Shown in pieces: positions 14,473 to 21,958 of a stretch of 23,147 bases of DNA. The number at the start of each line of letters is the position of its first letter. The stretch's first letter is position 1. A program made the translations under genes and the position numbers. This DNA comes from Pseudomonadota bacterium. GTDB lineage: Bacteria > Pseudomonadota > Alphaproteobacteria > Rhodospirillales > Magnetospirillaceae. Location: the NCBI GenBank assembly GCA_023458315.1, contig JAEXAH010000133.1:1-23147 (forward strand). The letters are read 5' to 3'. The notes beneath the pieces were generated by a model. The model did no database searches and had not been told where the DNA came from. It saw nothing but the letters and a program-made list of their open reading frames with translations.

Positions 14473-15730
14473 GGGAGGAGGCTCCGGGGGCGGAAGAGGG
14501 GGCGGCGTTGCGCAGCAATTGGGCGTAGGCCGCCCAGGCGTTGGCCCGCAGATCGATGGCGGTGGTGTTGGCGCGGGCGGTTTCGCGCATCTGCACCAGG
14601 AAGTCGGTGGCGCTCAGTTCGCCCGCCCGCCACAGGCGGGTCAGGGTTTCCGCTTGCCGTTCCAGCGAGGGCACGCCCAGCCGTTGCCAGGATTCCACGC
14701 TTTGGACCGCGCGCTGATACGAGCGCAGGGCCGAGCGGATGGCGGCGGCGGTTTCCAGGCGGGTCTGACGCTCGGTGGCTTCGGCCTGGGCCAGGGCGCG
14801 CCCGGCGGCGGTCACTTCCGCCGAACCGGAATTGAGGACGGGAATGGGAATGGACAGACCCAGCATCACGCGCTTTTCCTCGCCCTCCTTGGACCCGCCC
14901 AGGCGGAAGGTGGGGTCGGGAACCCGTTGGGCGCGGGCCAGCTCGATACCGTCGCGGGCGGCTTGAACCTGACGGCGGGCGGCTTGTACGGCCGGGTGCT
15001 GGTCTGCCACGGCTTCGATGCCGTCCTCGGTCGGTTTCGGCGGCGGCGGCAGATCGGCGGGCAGTGGCGGCGCGGCGGCCGGTTCGCACAGGCAGGCGGC
15101 GCGCAGCGCTTCCTCGGCCTGGATGGCGCTCAATTCCGCTTCCTGGCGGGTGCTGGCGGCTTCGGCGGCGGCCAGTTGCGCTGCGTTGAGGTCCATGGCG
15201 GGCAATTCGCCCGCCTTGTGCCGCCGCTCGCTGAGGGACAGGAAGCGGTCGGCCAGTTCGCTCTGCCGGGTCGCGGCACCCAGGCGCTGACCGGCGGCGC
15301 GCAGATCGTTCAGGGCGGCGAGGATGTCGGCGGCCAACGCCATACGGGCGGCCTGCGTTTCGGCTTCGGCGGCTTCGGCCTGCCGGGTGCCGACGCTCCC
15401 GCGTAAGCTGTTCTTGCCGGTGATGTCCACGCTCATGCGCAGGGCGATGGAATTGGTGTCGTAGGCCTCGGCGTCCTGGGCCTTGGCGGCGACGCGGGCG
15501 GAATCCAGTTCCAACTCCGGATTATAGAGATATTGACCGGCGGCCTCGGCATCGGCGCGGGCCCGGGCTGCGGCGGCGGCTCCGGCGGCGTTGCGCGGAT
15601 GGTCCGCAAGGATGCCATCGATATAGGGGCGCAGGCTGTCCGGAAGGCGGGCGAGGGCGGGCGCTTCCTGGGCGGCCAACGGCTGCGCGCAGGCAAAGGC
15701 AAACGCCGAAACGGCGATTAGCTTTTTCAT
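14465..15730 (-). CDS. czcC: outer-membrane channel of the metal efflux system, CzcC/TolC family
   Basis: This 421-residue protein has a signal peptide (about 1-20, LAAQ) and the two long Ala/Gln/Glu-rich helical repeats typical of outer-membrane efflux proteins. It should form the trimeric exit duct for CzcAB. The ATG at 15730 is chosen because MKKLIAVSAF begins a normal signal peptide and GGGGA lies just upstream; an in-frame upstream start would add 23 residues with no such signal. A CACLCEPAA-type stretch in the middle holds two close cysteines (AACLCEP), which is uncommon in TolC-like helices. It is first in czcCBA order. Confidence 0.88.
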   Translation of the reverse strand: MKKLIAVSAFAFACAQPLAAQEAPALARLPDSLRPYIDGILADHPRNAAGAAAAARARADAEAAGQYLYNPELELDSARVAAKAQDAEAYDTNSIALRMSVDITGKNSLRGSVGTRQAEAAEAETQAARMALAADILAALNDLRAAGQRLGAATRQSELADRFLSLSERRHKAGELPAMDLNAAQLAAAEAASTRQEAELSAIQAEEALRAACLCEPAAAPPLPADLPPPPKPTEDGIEAVADQHPAVQAARRQVQAARDGIELARAQRVPDPTFRLGGSKEGEEKRVMLGLSIPIPVLNSGSAEVTAAGRALAQAEATERQTRLETAAAIRSALRSYQRAVQSVESWQRLGVPSLERQAETLTRLWRAGELSATDFLVQMRETARANTTAIDLRANAWAAYAQLLRNAAPSSAPGASSHE

Positions 15731-15802
15731 GGGTGTTTCCCCGATGGAACAAGGACAGACGATCCCGTTCACGCCGCGACGAAGACGGCGCGTGACCAAG
15801 GT

Positions 15803-15828
15803 GGGGCCGCCCGGTAAAGGGCGGCCCC
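15803..15828 (-). terminator. perfect GC hairpin between the small secreted gene and czcC
   Basis: GGGGCCGCCC and GGGCGGCCCC form a perfect 10-bp stem around a 6-nt loop, 20 nt downstream of the stop at 15849. No U-run follows. It is probably an mRNA-processing or attenuation element lowering czcCBA expression relative to the genes before it, as opposed to a full terminator. Confidence 0.5.
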
Positions 15829-15848
15829 GGGTTCAGGGGACGATCTGC

Positions 15849-16136
15849 TTAGTGGCTGTGGTCCTTGAGGACCAGCGAATGGGCCAGGTCGAGATAGCCC
15901 TTGGCCTGCTGTTCCTTGCCCTCGGTGCACAGGCGGTCAGCCTGCTTCACCTGCCAGGCGATACGGTCGCGGTCCACCTGCTTGGCGACGACACCTGCGG
16001 CCGCGGCCTTGATCTCGGGCAGGTTCTTGCAGGAATAGCCGGAGGACGAGGACGGGGCGGCTTCGGTACCGGCCAGGGCGGCGGTGGAAACCAGGGCGAG
16101 CGCGGCGGCGGCCGCAACGAAGTTGAAGCGGATCAT
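15849..16136 (-). CDS. small secreted protein of unknown function, upstream of czcC
   Basis: This 95-residue protein has a clear signal peptide (residues 1-22, ending in ALA) and a helical mature part with two cysteines (C36, C70) that could form a disulfide. It ends in KDHSH. I do not recognise a named family; small secreted proteins of this kind occur beside czc genes. The start at 16136 is supported by GGAG 8 nt upstream; a longer frame upstream has no signal peptide at its start. A periplasmic metal-buffering or CzcCBA accessory role is inference from position and the His end. Confidence 0.72.
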   Translation of the reverse strand: MIRFNFVAAAAALALVSTAALAGTEAAPSSSSGYSCKNLPEIKAAAAGVVAKQVDRDRIAWQVKQADRLCTEGKEQQAKGYLDLAHSLVLKDHSH

Positions 16137-16153
16137 GGCAAATCTCCAGTCGT

Positions 16154-16207
16154 GAAAAAAAGCTGTATGGGATGTCTTCGGGAACCGGCATGGGCCGGTT
16201 GGACATC
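16154..16207 (-). terminator. stem-loop followed by a T-run after the RTVVLLN paralogue
   Basis: On the minus strand, starting directly after the stop of the gene at 16208, AACCGGC-CCAT-GCCGGTT is flanked by a second pairing GATGTC/GACATC (16207-16202 with 16176-16171). After nine further bases comes TTTTTTT (16160-16154). The gap between stem and T-run is longer than in typical intrinsic terminators, so I expect partial termination or attenuation before the genes leading to czcCBA. Confidence 0.4.
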
Positions 16208-16618
16208 TCAATTCAGCAGGACGACCGTGCGATGATGCTTCAGGGCCGGATTGAACCGGACGGGCGTGGGCGCGATCCCGCTGTCACGCGACAGTGTCGG
16301 CGTGGGGGCGGATACCATCGCCGCCGCCAAGGGCAGTGCCTTGCCTTCCGCTTGCAGCGGGGTGGCGGAAAGGCGTTCTTGCCGCCCAGGGGCATGCAGG
16401 GTGGCATCCACGCAGGGCTTGCCATCCCACGAGGAAACGCCATGGGCTTGTGGTGCTGTGGAATCGGGCTTGTCGGCCGACAATTCCACAGCCACATGCC
16501 CCTCGCCGACACACAGGGCCAGGACTTCTCCGCCGAACGTGCCGATCAAAAGGCAGGCAAGAACCGCCAGCATCGCGGCGGTTTTGCGGAGCCAAATCTG
16601 ATGTGCGCGTTTCAGCAT
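16208..16618 (-). CDS. small anchored or secreted protein, metal-locus paralogue A (ends RTVVLLN)
   Basis: This 136-residue protein has an N-terminal hydrophobic segment (about 12-33), then ALCVGEGHVAVE with one Cys and one His, a second Cys in PCVDATL, and a C-terminal RTVVLLN. The protein at 18645-19091 has the same three blocks in the same order (ALCLSAGHLSLE, ACEDISL, RTVVLLN), so they are paralogues. Such short proteins are often found upstream of czcC-type genes; the biochemical role is unknown to me. The product should sit in or on the periplasmic side of the inner membrane. The ATG at 16618 has TTGGAA upstream; other in-frame starts further upstream lack a ribosome-binding site. Confidence 0.72.
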   Translation of the reverse strand: MLKRAHQIWLRKTAAMLAVLACLLIGTFGGEVLALCVGEGHVAVELSADKPDSTAPQAHGVSSWDGKPCVDATLHAPGRQERLSATPLQAEGKALPLAAAMVSAPTPTLSRDSGIAPTPVRFNPALKHHRTVVLLN

Positions 16619-16663
16619 TGATGTTCCAAGCATTGGTATGTCGTTGATGTATGGCATTTTGCA

Positions 16664-16692
16664 GTGCAGTTATTGTTTAATAATAACTGTAC
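16664..16692. repeat. AT-rich dyad upstream of paralogue A
   Basis: GTGCAGTTATT and AATAACTGTAC are inverted arms of 11 bp (10 of 11 matching) around GTTTAAT. The dyad lies 46 nt before the ATG of paralogue A and about 43 nt after the stop of the porin gene. No U-run follows, which favours a protein-binding operator over a terminator, but both are open. A separate short palindrome GACCTTGGTC lies at about 16717-16726. Confidence 0.45.
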
Positions 16693-16734
16693 GCACTTCT
16701 TCTATTTTTTCATTTGACCTTGGTCATGTTGTGA

Positions 16735-18258
16735 TCAGAACTTCATGACGATGGACACCTCTCCCAGATACCATGTCTGATCGGTCCGGTCGGTGGCGCC
16801 TTGCTGGTTGCGCAGGAATTGCTTGCCGCCATCGCCCGCACGGGCGGCGGCCACGGCGCCAGCCAGCGAGATGTTGTCCGACAAGGCGTATTCGGCGACG
16901 AAATCCAGCTCGTCGGCGGCGTGGCTTTGGTTGACGCCGGTGAACTGCCCTTCCTTGTCCCAATCGAAGCGATAGGCCAGCAGGCTCAGCTTCAGCGCGT
17001 CGGTGGGTTTCACCGACAGGCTCAGCATGTTCACGTTCACGTTGCTGTTGAAGATCATGTACTGGCCGACGATCTCGCCCTGGTACCAACTGCCGTAGCC
17101 GCGCCCCGAGCCGTAGAGCATCGGGTCGTAGGATTTGTCGGTATTGTCGTTGGGATTGCCGTCGCCCGAGAAATGGGAATAGCGATAGGACAGCTTCGGC
17201 GTCCAAGGCGTGTCCGAGAACGTGTAGCCCGGTTCCAGGTACCATGCGTCGGCGCGGACCTTGCGGGTGGATTCGTCATTCCGCTCCAGCACGTACTGGC
17301 CGTACAGGGTCAGATCGTCCAGGTTGGGAATGGGCGCGCCGCCGCCGTGTACGCTGTAGACGGTCAGGCCGTCGCGGTTGGCGTTCAGGGTATTCGTAAC
17401 GGCCGCCGCGCTGCCGGCGGCATATGAAAAATTGCCGTCGCTTTGCGAATCCGTTACCCGGATCAGGCTGATTCCGGCATAGCGCAGGCGGTTGTCATAG
17501 GTGGCGCGGCCATCCTTGCCCTCGGTGGCCTGAAACCACTCGACGTTGATACCGGCCAGGGTGGTCGACGGCTGATCCAGGCCGTGCGTGTTGGACAGGC
17601 TGGAATCGTTCTTCAGCAGGAAGGCGTCGGCCCGCACCGGGGCGGTGTTGATGCGGGCGATGGCGGTCTGCTCGAAGGCCGAACGCGGAAAACTCCAATA
17701 GGCGGCGCGGTTGCCTAGATCGGCGGTGCCGTCGGCGAGCAGGAAACCGTCCGCGATGCGGAAGCTCTGGCGGCCAACCGAGAAATCCAACGCATCTTCG
17801 CCCAGCGACGGCAGCAGCGTCCCGGATTTCCAGCCCATATAGGCATCTTCCAGGGCGATCTTCTCGGGGTTTCCATAGGTGGCGCTGACGAAGCTGGCCT
17901 CGCCGTCGCCACGGGTCAGGGCGGCCACGGCGCTGATCGCGGCATAGACGGTTCCGGCATTGCCGGTGTCATAGGCGGCCTTCAACTCGGGCTTGGCGAA
18001 GGCTTCGATCCATTGCGGATTGCCGGTGGTGCGTGCCGCCGCGCCGCCGCTGCTGGTGGGGGAATTGACGCCCGCGCCGAACTGGGCATTGGGCGAGGCG
18101 AACGCGGCCAGACCCAGGGTCACGGCGGCATCGAGCTTGAACCCGTCCTTCTCCACCAAGGTCATGTCGGCATGGGCCGGAACCGCTACGCCACCAACGG
18201 CGACCGCAAGAATGGCTGCGGAAATGCGCTTTCGCTGAAGAATGTCCCGTTGTGTCAT
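16735..18258 (-). CDS. outer-membrane porin, alginate-export (AlgE-like) family
   Basis: This 507-residue protein has a signal peptide (about residues 1-30, ending in AHA) and then a beta-barrel with alternating aromatic strands. Motifs such as DFSVGRQSFRIADGFLLADG, YAGISLIRVTD, and WYLEPGYTF point to the alginate-export porin family, whose members act on diverse substrates and not only alginate. The C terminus VSIVMKF ends in Phe as outer-membrane barrels do. The ATG at 18258 is fixed by GAGGGG 8 nt upstream. It lies between two paralogous metal-locus proteins and ahead of czcCBA on the same strand. A role in metal tolerance, for example metal or chelate exit or altered permeability, is inference. 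Confidence 0.78.
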   Translation of the reverse strand: MTQRDILQRKRISAAILAVAVGGVAVPAHADMTLVEKDGFKLDAAVTLGLAAFASPNAQFGAGVNSPTSSGGAAARTTGNPQWIEAFAKPELKAAYDTGNAGTVYAAISAVAALTRGDGEASFVSATYGNPEKIALEDAYMGWKSGTLLPSLGEDALDFSVGRQSFRIADGFLLADGTADLGNRAAYWSFPRSAFEQTAIARINTAPVRADAFLLKNDSSLSNTHGLDQPSTTLAGINVEWFQATEGKDGRATYDNRLRYAGISLIRVTDSQSDGNFSYAAGSAAAVTNTLNANRDGLTVYSVHGGGAPIPNLDDLTLYGQYVLERNDESTRKVRADAWYLEPGYTFSDTPWTPKLSYRYSHFSGDGNPNDNTDKSYDPMLYGSGRGYGSWYQGEIVGQYMIFNSNVNVNMLSLSVKPTDALKLSLLAYRFDWDKEGQFTGVNQSHAADELDFVAEYALSDNISLAGAVAAARAGDGGKQFLRNQQGATDRTDQTWYLGEVSIVMKF

Positions 18259-18644
18259 CAAGCTACCCCTCGGAACGGCCGGGCGGCCGTCATCTGTTTG
18301 AAAGAGGATGCTTACGAAGCCGCACATCATGACGAGTCTAGGAATGGTCATTGATGTCTATACGTAAGCTGATTCATCGAGCGTATGCAAACACAATAAA
18401 TAGAGTCAATGAGTTGAATTGAGTGGTGCTGCTCAAAACGTGGGCATTGTTATACGTGATTGCATTCTGTGCTGTCGATGAATCTGCTTATTTCCGATGT
18501 TTGCATCAAACGTAGGCACTGTATTCTGTGAATGCGTTTGCGGCAATGGCGGTTTGTTCCGGCACCTGCAAGGGGTGTCGGTCATGATTCATGATGTGGA
18601 ATGAAGGCGGGGCGTGCGCGCGGAGTGCCGCGCCGGCAATCGCC
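18259..18644 (-). other. AT-rich intergenic region upstream of the porin, with a possible promoter
   Basis: No gene is seen in these 386 bp, which are richer in A and T than the coding DNA around them. A possible minus-strand promoter is TTGACT (18409-18404), an 18-bp spacer and TACGCT (18385-18380), about 122 nt before the porin ATG. Two similar strings, GCATTCTGTG near 18462 and GTATTCTGTG near 18521, and the pair ATGCAAAC/GTTTGCAT may mark regulator sites, but I cannot assign them. The spacer implies the porin can be expressed separately from the gene at 18645. Confidence 0.4.
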
Positions 18645-19091
18645 TCAGTTCAGCAGAACGACGGTCCGAAGGTCGCGCAGACGCGGGTCGCGTTCCGGGG
18701 AGGGGCTTGGAAAGGCATGTCCAACGGCGACCGTATGGATGGCGGCGGCCGTATGGATGATGTCACCTCCGAACGAGGAGGCGGTGGTTTTTTGGATATT
18801 GCCGGATTTCTGGCGGGTTTCGCTCAGAACGGTGGTGCCCAGGGAAATATCTTCGCAGGCCGCCGCCGAGCATTCCGCCGCGCGCACGGTCTGCCGTTCG
18901 TGCTGTGACAGGCTTTGGGTTTCGAGGCTCAGGTGGCCTGCGGACAGGCAGAGCGCCACCCCCTCCCGGCCGAGCAAACCCAGGACCAGGACGAGGGCGA
19001 TACCGAGATAGGTGCGGGTCCGGCGTGCCAGTTGGCTAAGGTGGCTGCCGGGGCCTGGTTTCTCGCCCGGAATGTCGGCGGTTCGGTGCAT
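18645..19091 (-). CDS. small anchored or secreted protein, metal-locus paralogue B (ends RTVVLLN)
   Basis: This 148-residue protein has a hydrophobic segment at about 28-48, then ALCLSAGHLSLE, a cysteine-rich stretch with AECSAAACEDISL, and a C-terminal LRTVVLLN. It is the paralogue of the protein at 16208-16618. The single membrane helix with a basic segment before it (LARRTRTYLG) places the C-terminal part in the periplasm. It is the first gene after a MerR-family-type promoter (19175-19145), so it should be induced by metal. The ATG at 19091 has AGGGA upstream; a TTG further upstream at 19136 lies at the expected transcription start and is unlikely. The biochemical function is unknown. Confidence 0.72.
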   Translation of the reverse strand: MHRTADIPGEKPGPGSHLSQLARRTRTYLGIALVLVLGLLGREGVALCLSAGHLSLETQSLSQHERQTVRAAECSAAACEDISLGTTVLSETRQKSGNIQKTTASSFGGDIIHTAAAIHTVAVGHAFPSPSPERDPRLRDLRTVVLLN

Positions 19092-19144
19092 GTCCCTGCC
19101 TGAAAGGCTGTGACGGCCATCGTTGATGGGCCGCAATTTCGGGA

Positions 19145-19175
19145 ATGCTAAAGTTTATAGCGGCTACAGGGTCAA
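19145..19175 (-). promoter_or_regulatory. MerR-family-type promoter for the minus-strand metal genes
   Basis: On the minus strand TTGACC (19175-19170) and TAGCAT (19150-19145) are separated by a 19-bp spacer. The spacer begins CTGTAGCCGCTATAA, a dyad of the ZntR/CadR/PbrR kind. Long 19-20 bp spacers with a central dyad are the mark of promoters activated by MerR-family metal sensors. The expected transcription start is about 45 nt before the ATG at 19091. Confidence 0.72.
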
Positions 19176-19245
19176 GGGAAAAATGCGTCGCCTTGTTCCA
19201 ATCCGGCCAGCATGGCCGCGACGGCACCAGGGGATTCATTCCTGC

Positions 19246-19277
19246 TTGACCCTGTAGTGGCTACAGACTCCACGTTA
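19246..19277 (+). promoter_or_regulatory. MerR-family-type promoter of the ATPase operon
   Basis: TTGACC (19246-19251) is followed directly by the perfect dyad CTGTAG-TGG-CTACAG (19252-19266), nearly identical to CadR/PbrR/ZntR operators. With a 19- or 20-bp spacer the -10 would be CACGTT or ACGTTA, a weak match, as expected for an activator-dependent promoter. The ATPase ATG is about 45-50 nt further on. It shares TTGACCCTGTAG with the divergent promoter 70 bp away. Confidence 0.75.
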
Positions 19278-19326
19278 GTGTCCAGGCGCTTTCATGCGGC
19301 GCCGGGCAATGACAGGAGAGGACACC

Positions 19327-21543
19327 ATGGGCGCCAGTTGCTGTGGGCACCACTGCCACGACAAGACCGGTCATCACGGGCACGATCATACCGACACAAT
19401 GCCCCCGGCGGTCCTTCCCGCCGGGCGCGGTATCTCGTTCCGTGTCACCGGTCTGGATTGCGTCGAGGAAGTGACCATCCTGAAGGCCGAGATCGGGCCG
19501 TTGGTGGGCGGGGCCGGGCATCTGGCCTTCGACGTGCTCAATGGCCGCATGATCGTGCTGGCCGAGGGCGTGGACAGCGCCACCATCATCGCCGCCGTGG
19601 CCCGCACCGGCATGACGGCGACGCCGTGGGACGCGGCGGCGGGCGGTGATGCCCAGGACCGCCGCCGCCGGATGCAGGCCATCCTGGCGGCGGCCAGCGG
19701 CGCGGCCACCGGGCTGGGCAGCTTGCTGGATGCGCTGGGAACCGCAGTGTGGGGCGTGCGCGCGGTCTTCGCCGCCGCCATCCTGATCGGCCTGTGGGTG
19801 GTGCTGCCCAAGGCGTGGCTGGCGGTGCGGCGTCTGCGTCCTGACATGAACCTGCTGATGAGCGTGGCGGTGATCGGTGCCGTCGCCTTGGGCGATTGGC
19901 TGGAGGCGGCCACGGTCTCGTTCCTGTTCGCGCTGTCGCTGGCCCTGGAAAGCTGGAGCGCCGGGCGGGCCCGCCGCGCCATCGCCGCGCTGATGGATTT
20001 GACCCCGCCGACGGCGCGGGTCCGCAACGCCGATGGCGGCGAAAGCGAGGTCAGCCCCGATCAGGTTCCGGTGGGGGCGGTGTTCGTGGTGCGCCCCGGC
20101 GAGCGTATCCCGCTGGACGGCATTGTGCGTGTGGGCGACAGCAGTGTCGATCAGGCGCCCATCACCGGCGAAAGCCTGCCGGTGACCAAGACGCCGGGGG
20201 CCGAGGTGTTCGCGGGCACCATCAACGGCGACGGCGTGCTGGAGGTGGAGAACACCAAGGCCGCCGCCGACACCACCCTGGCCCGCGTCACCCGGCTGGT
20301 GGCCGATGCGCAAAGCCGACGCTCGGCCACCGAGCGGTGGGTGGACAAGTTCGCCGCCATCTACACCCCCATCGTCATGGCGGTCGCCCTGGCCCTGCTG
20401 CTGGTGCCGCCATTGCTGCTGGGCGGCGATTGGGGCGAGTGGATTTACCGGGCGCTGGTGCTGCTGGTCATCGCCTGCCCGTGCGCCCTGGTGATCTCGA
20501 CCCCGGTGACGGTGGTCGCCGCCATGGCGGCGGCGGCGCGGGCCGGTGTGTTGGTCAAGGGCGGCGAGTATCTGGAAAGCCCGGCGCGGCTGAAGGCGGT
20601 GGCCTTCGACAAGACCGGCACCGTCACCCAGGGGCGGCTGATTGTGGAACAGGTGGTGCCGCTGAACGGCCATGACGAGGCGGCGCTGCTGGCGCGGGCG
20701 GCGGCGCTGGAGGCGCGCAGTACGCACCCCATCGCGCGGGCCATCCTGACCCATGCCGCGGCCCAAGGCGTCACCCCGGCCCCCGCCGACAATGTTCAGG
20801 CCATTCCCGGCAAGGGCGCCACCGGCACCATCGACGGGCGCTCATATTGGCTGGGCTCGCACCGTTATCTGGAGGAACGGGGCGTTGAGACGCCGGAATT
20901 GCACGCCCTGGCCGAACGATTGGAGGCCGAAGGCCAGTCGGTGGTGGTGATCGGCAGCGACCACCACGTTTGCGGCCTGATCGCCCTGTCGGACAGCATC
21001 CGCCCCGAGGCCGCCGCCGCCCTGGCCGCCCTGCGCCGGGCCGGAATCGGCACCCTGGTGATGCTGACCGGCGACAACACTGCCACCGCCCAGCGCATCG
21101 CCGCCAATCTGGGCATCGACGAAGTGCGGGCCGAGCTGTTGCCCGAGGACAAGGTGGCGGCGGTCGAGGATCTGGTGGCCCGTCACGGCACGGTCGCCAT
21201 GGTCGGCGACGGCGTCAACGACGCCCCGGCCATGGTCAAGGCGTCCTTGGGCATCGCCATGGGCGCCGCCGGAACCGACACCGCTATAGAAACCGCGGAT
21301 TTGGCACTTATGTCGGACGATCTGGGCAAGCTGGCGTGGCTGGTCGGCCATTCCCGCCGCATGCGGACGGTGCTGCACCAGAACATCGCTTTCGCCCTGG
21401 GCATCAAGGCGCTGTTCACGGTGCTGGCCTTCGGCGGCATCGCCACCCTGTGGGGGGCTATCGCCGCCGATATGGGGGCGTCGCTGCTGGTGGTGTTCAA
21501 CGGCCTGCGCATGTTGCGCCAGGGCGGATCAGGTGCGGCTTGA
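19327..21543 (+). CDS. zntA: P1B-type ATPase exporting Zn/Cd/Pb, ZntA/CadA family
   Basis: This 738-residue inner-membrane ATPase pumps divalent soft metals out of the cytoplasm. It starts with a Cys/His-rich tail (CCGHHCHDKTGHHGHDH), then one metal-binding domain whose usual GMTCxxC reads GLDCVEE (C45 followed by acidic residues, no second Cys). Other marks are TGES (280-283), the membrane CPC (C384-P-C386), DKTGT (phosphorylated D428), HP (H467-P468) and GDGVND (627-632). K694 and D715 match the TM7/TM8 residues that define the Zn/Cd/Pb subgroup P1B-2. The ATG at 19327 has GGAGAG upstream; ATGs at 19294 and 19309 are less well placed. The MerR-type promoter lies just upstream and four genes follow on the same strand. 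Confidence 0.95.
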   Translation: MGASCCGHHCHDKTGHHGHDHTDTMPPAVLPAGRGISFRVTGLDCVEEVTILKAEIGPLVGGAGHLAFDVLNGRMIVLAEGVDSATIIAAVARTGMTATPWDAAAGGDAQDRRRRMQAILAAASGAATGLGSLLDALGTAVWGVRAVFAAAILIGLWVVLPKAWLAVRRLRPDMNLLMSVAVIGAVALGDWLEAATVSFLFALSLALESWSAGRARRAIAALMDLTPPTARVRNADGGESEVSPDQVPVGAVFVVRPGERIPLDGIVRVGDSSVDQAPITGESLPVTKTPGAEVFAGTINGDGVLEVENTKAAADTTLARVTRLVADAQSRRSATERWVDKFAAIYTPIVMAVALALLLVPPLLLGGDWGEWIYRALVLLVIACPCALVISTPVTVVAAMAAAARAGVLVKGGEYLESPARLKAVAFDKTGTVTQGRLIVEQVVPLNGHDEAALLARAAALEARSTHPIARAILTHAAAQGVTPAPADNVQAIPGKGATGTIDGRSYWLGSHRYLEERGVETPELHALAERLEAEGQSVVVIGSDHHVCGLIALSDSIRPEAAAALAALRRAGIGTLVMLTGDNTATAQRIAANLGIDEVRAELLPEDKVAAVEDLVARHGTVAMVGDGVNDAPAMVKASLGIAMGAAGTDTAIETADLALMSDDLGKLAWLVGHSRRMRTVLHQNIAFALGIKALFTVLAFGGIATLWGAIAADMGASLLVVFNGLRMLRQGGSGAA

Positions 21544-21564
21544 TCAAACGCAAAGGAGACGATC

Positions 21565-21948
21565 ATGAGTGACGTCAGCATGAACGGATTGCTGTGCCCC
21601 CATTGCCGGGTCGACCTGGTGATGTCCGAACGACACGGTGTCGAAATCGACTACTGTCCCAAATGCCGGGGTGTCTGGCTCGACCGGGGTGAGTTGGACA
21701 AGATTCTGGAACGCGCGGCCAGCTACGAATCCCAGCTTCCGCCGCCGCCCTCGGCGCCGCCGCAGGCGGGCTCCAGTCCGTGGGGAAACGCGGCACCCGC
21801 GCCGGTTCCCACCGGGGGCCATCCGGCCTATCCCGCGTATCCCGCCCAGTCCCCGGGCCATCATGGTGGTCACGATAGCTATGGCGGCGGCCAGCACGGC
21901 AATCGTGCTAGCCACCACAAATCCTTCCTGGGCCGCTTCTTTGACTGA
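21565..21948 (+). CDS. zf-TFIIB zinc-ribbon protein
   Basis: This 127-residue cytoplasmic protein has a zinc ribbon with C11-x2-C14 and C31-x2-C34. The conserved block GVEIDYCPKCRGVWLDRGELDKI identifies the zf-TFIIB family. The rest (about 56-115) is a low-complexity Pro/Gly/His/Tyr-rich tail ending in FLGRFFD. The family has no established biochemical role. AAGGAGA upstream of the ATG and the 21-nt gap after the ATPase gene show that it belongs to the same operon. A role as a zinc buffer or sensor of cytoplasmic metal is plausible from context only. Confidence 0.88.
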   Translation: MSDVSMNGLLCPHCRVDLVMSERHGVEIDYCPKCRGVWLDRGELDKILERAASYESQLPPPPSAPPQAGSSPWGNAAPAPVPTGGHPAYPAYPAQSPGHHGGHDSYGGGQHGNRASHHKSFLGRFFD

Positions 21949-21958
21949 GGAGAGAAAA

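Noticed and set aside
13180..14835. Plus-strand open frames opposite czcB and czcC
   Set aside because: Gly/His/Gln-rich antisense translation of well-supported efflux genes.
16717..16726. Palindrome GACCTTGGTC after the porin gene, considered as another MerR-type operator
   Set aside because: It lacks a matching -35/-10 pair with a 19-20 bp spacer and does not share the CTGTAG-n3-CTACAG dyad.
19261..20766. A 501-residue minus-strand open frame opposite the ATPase
   Set aside because: Antisense of the P1B ATPase, which has all catalytic motifs; the frame also covers the plus-strand MerR-type promoter region.
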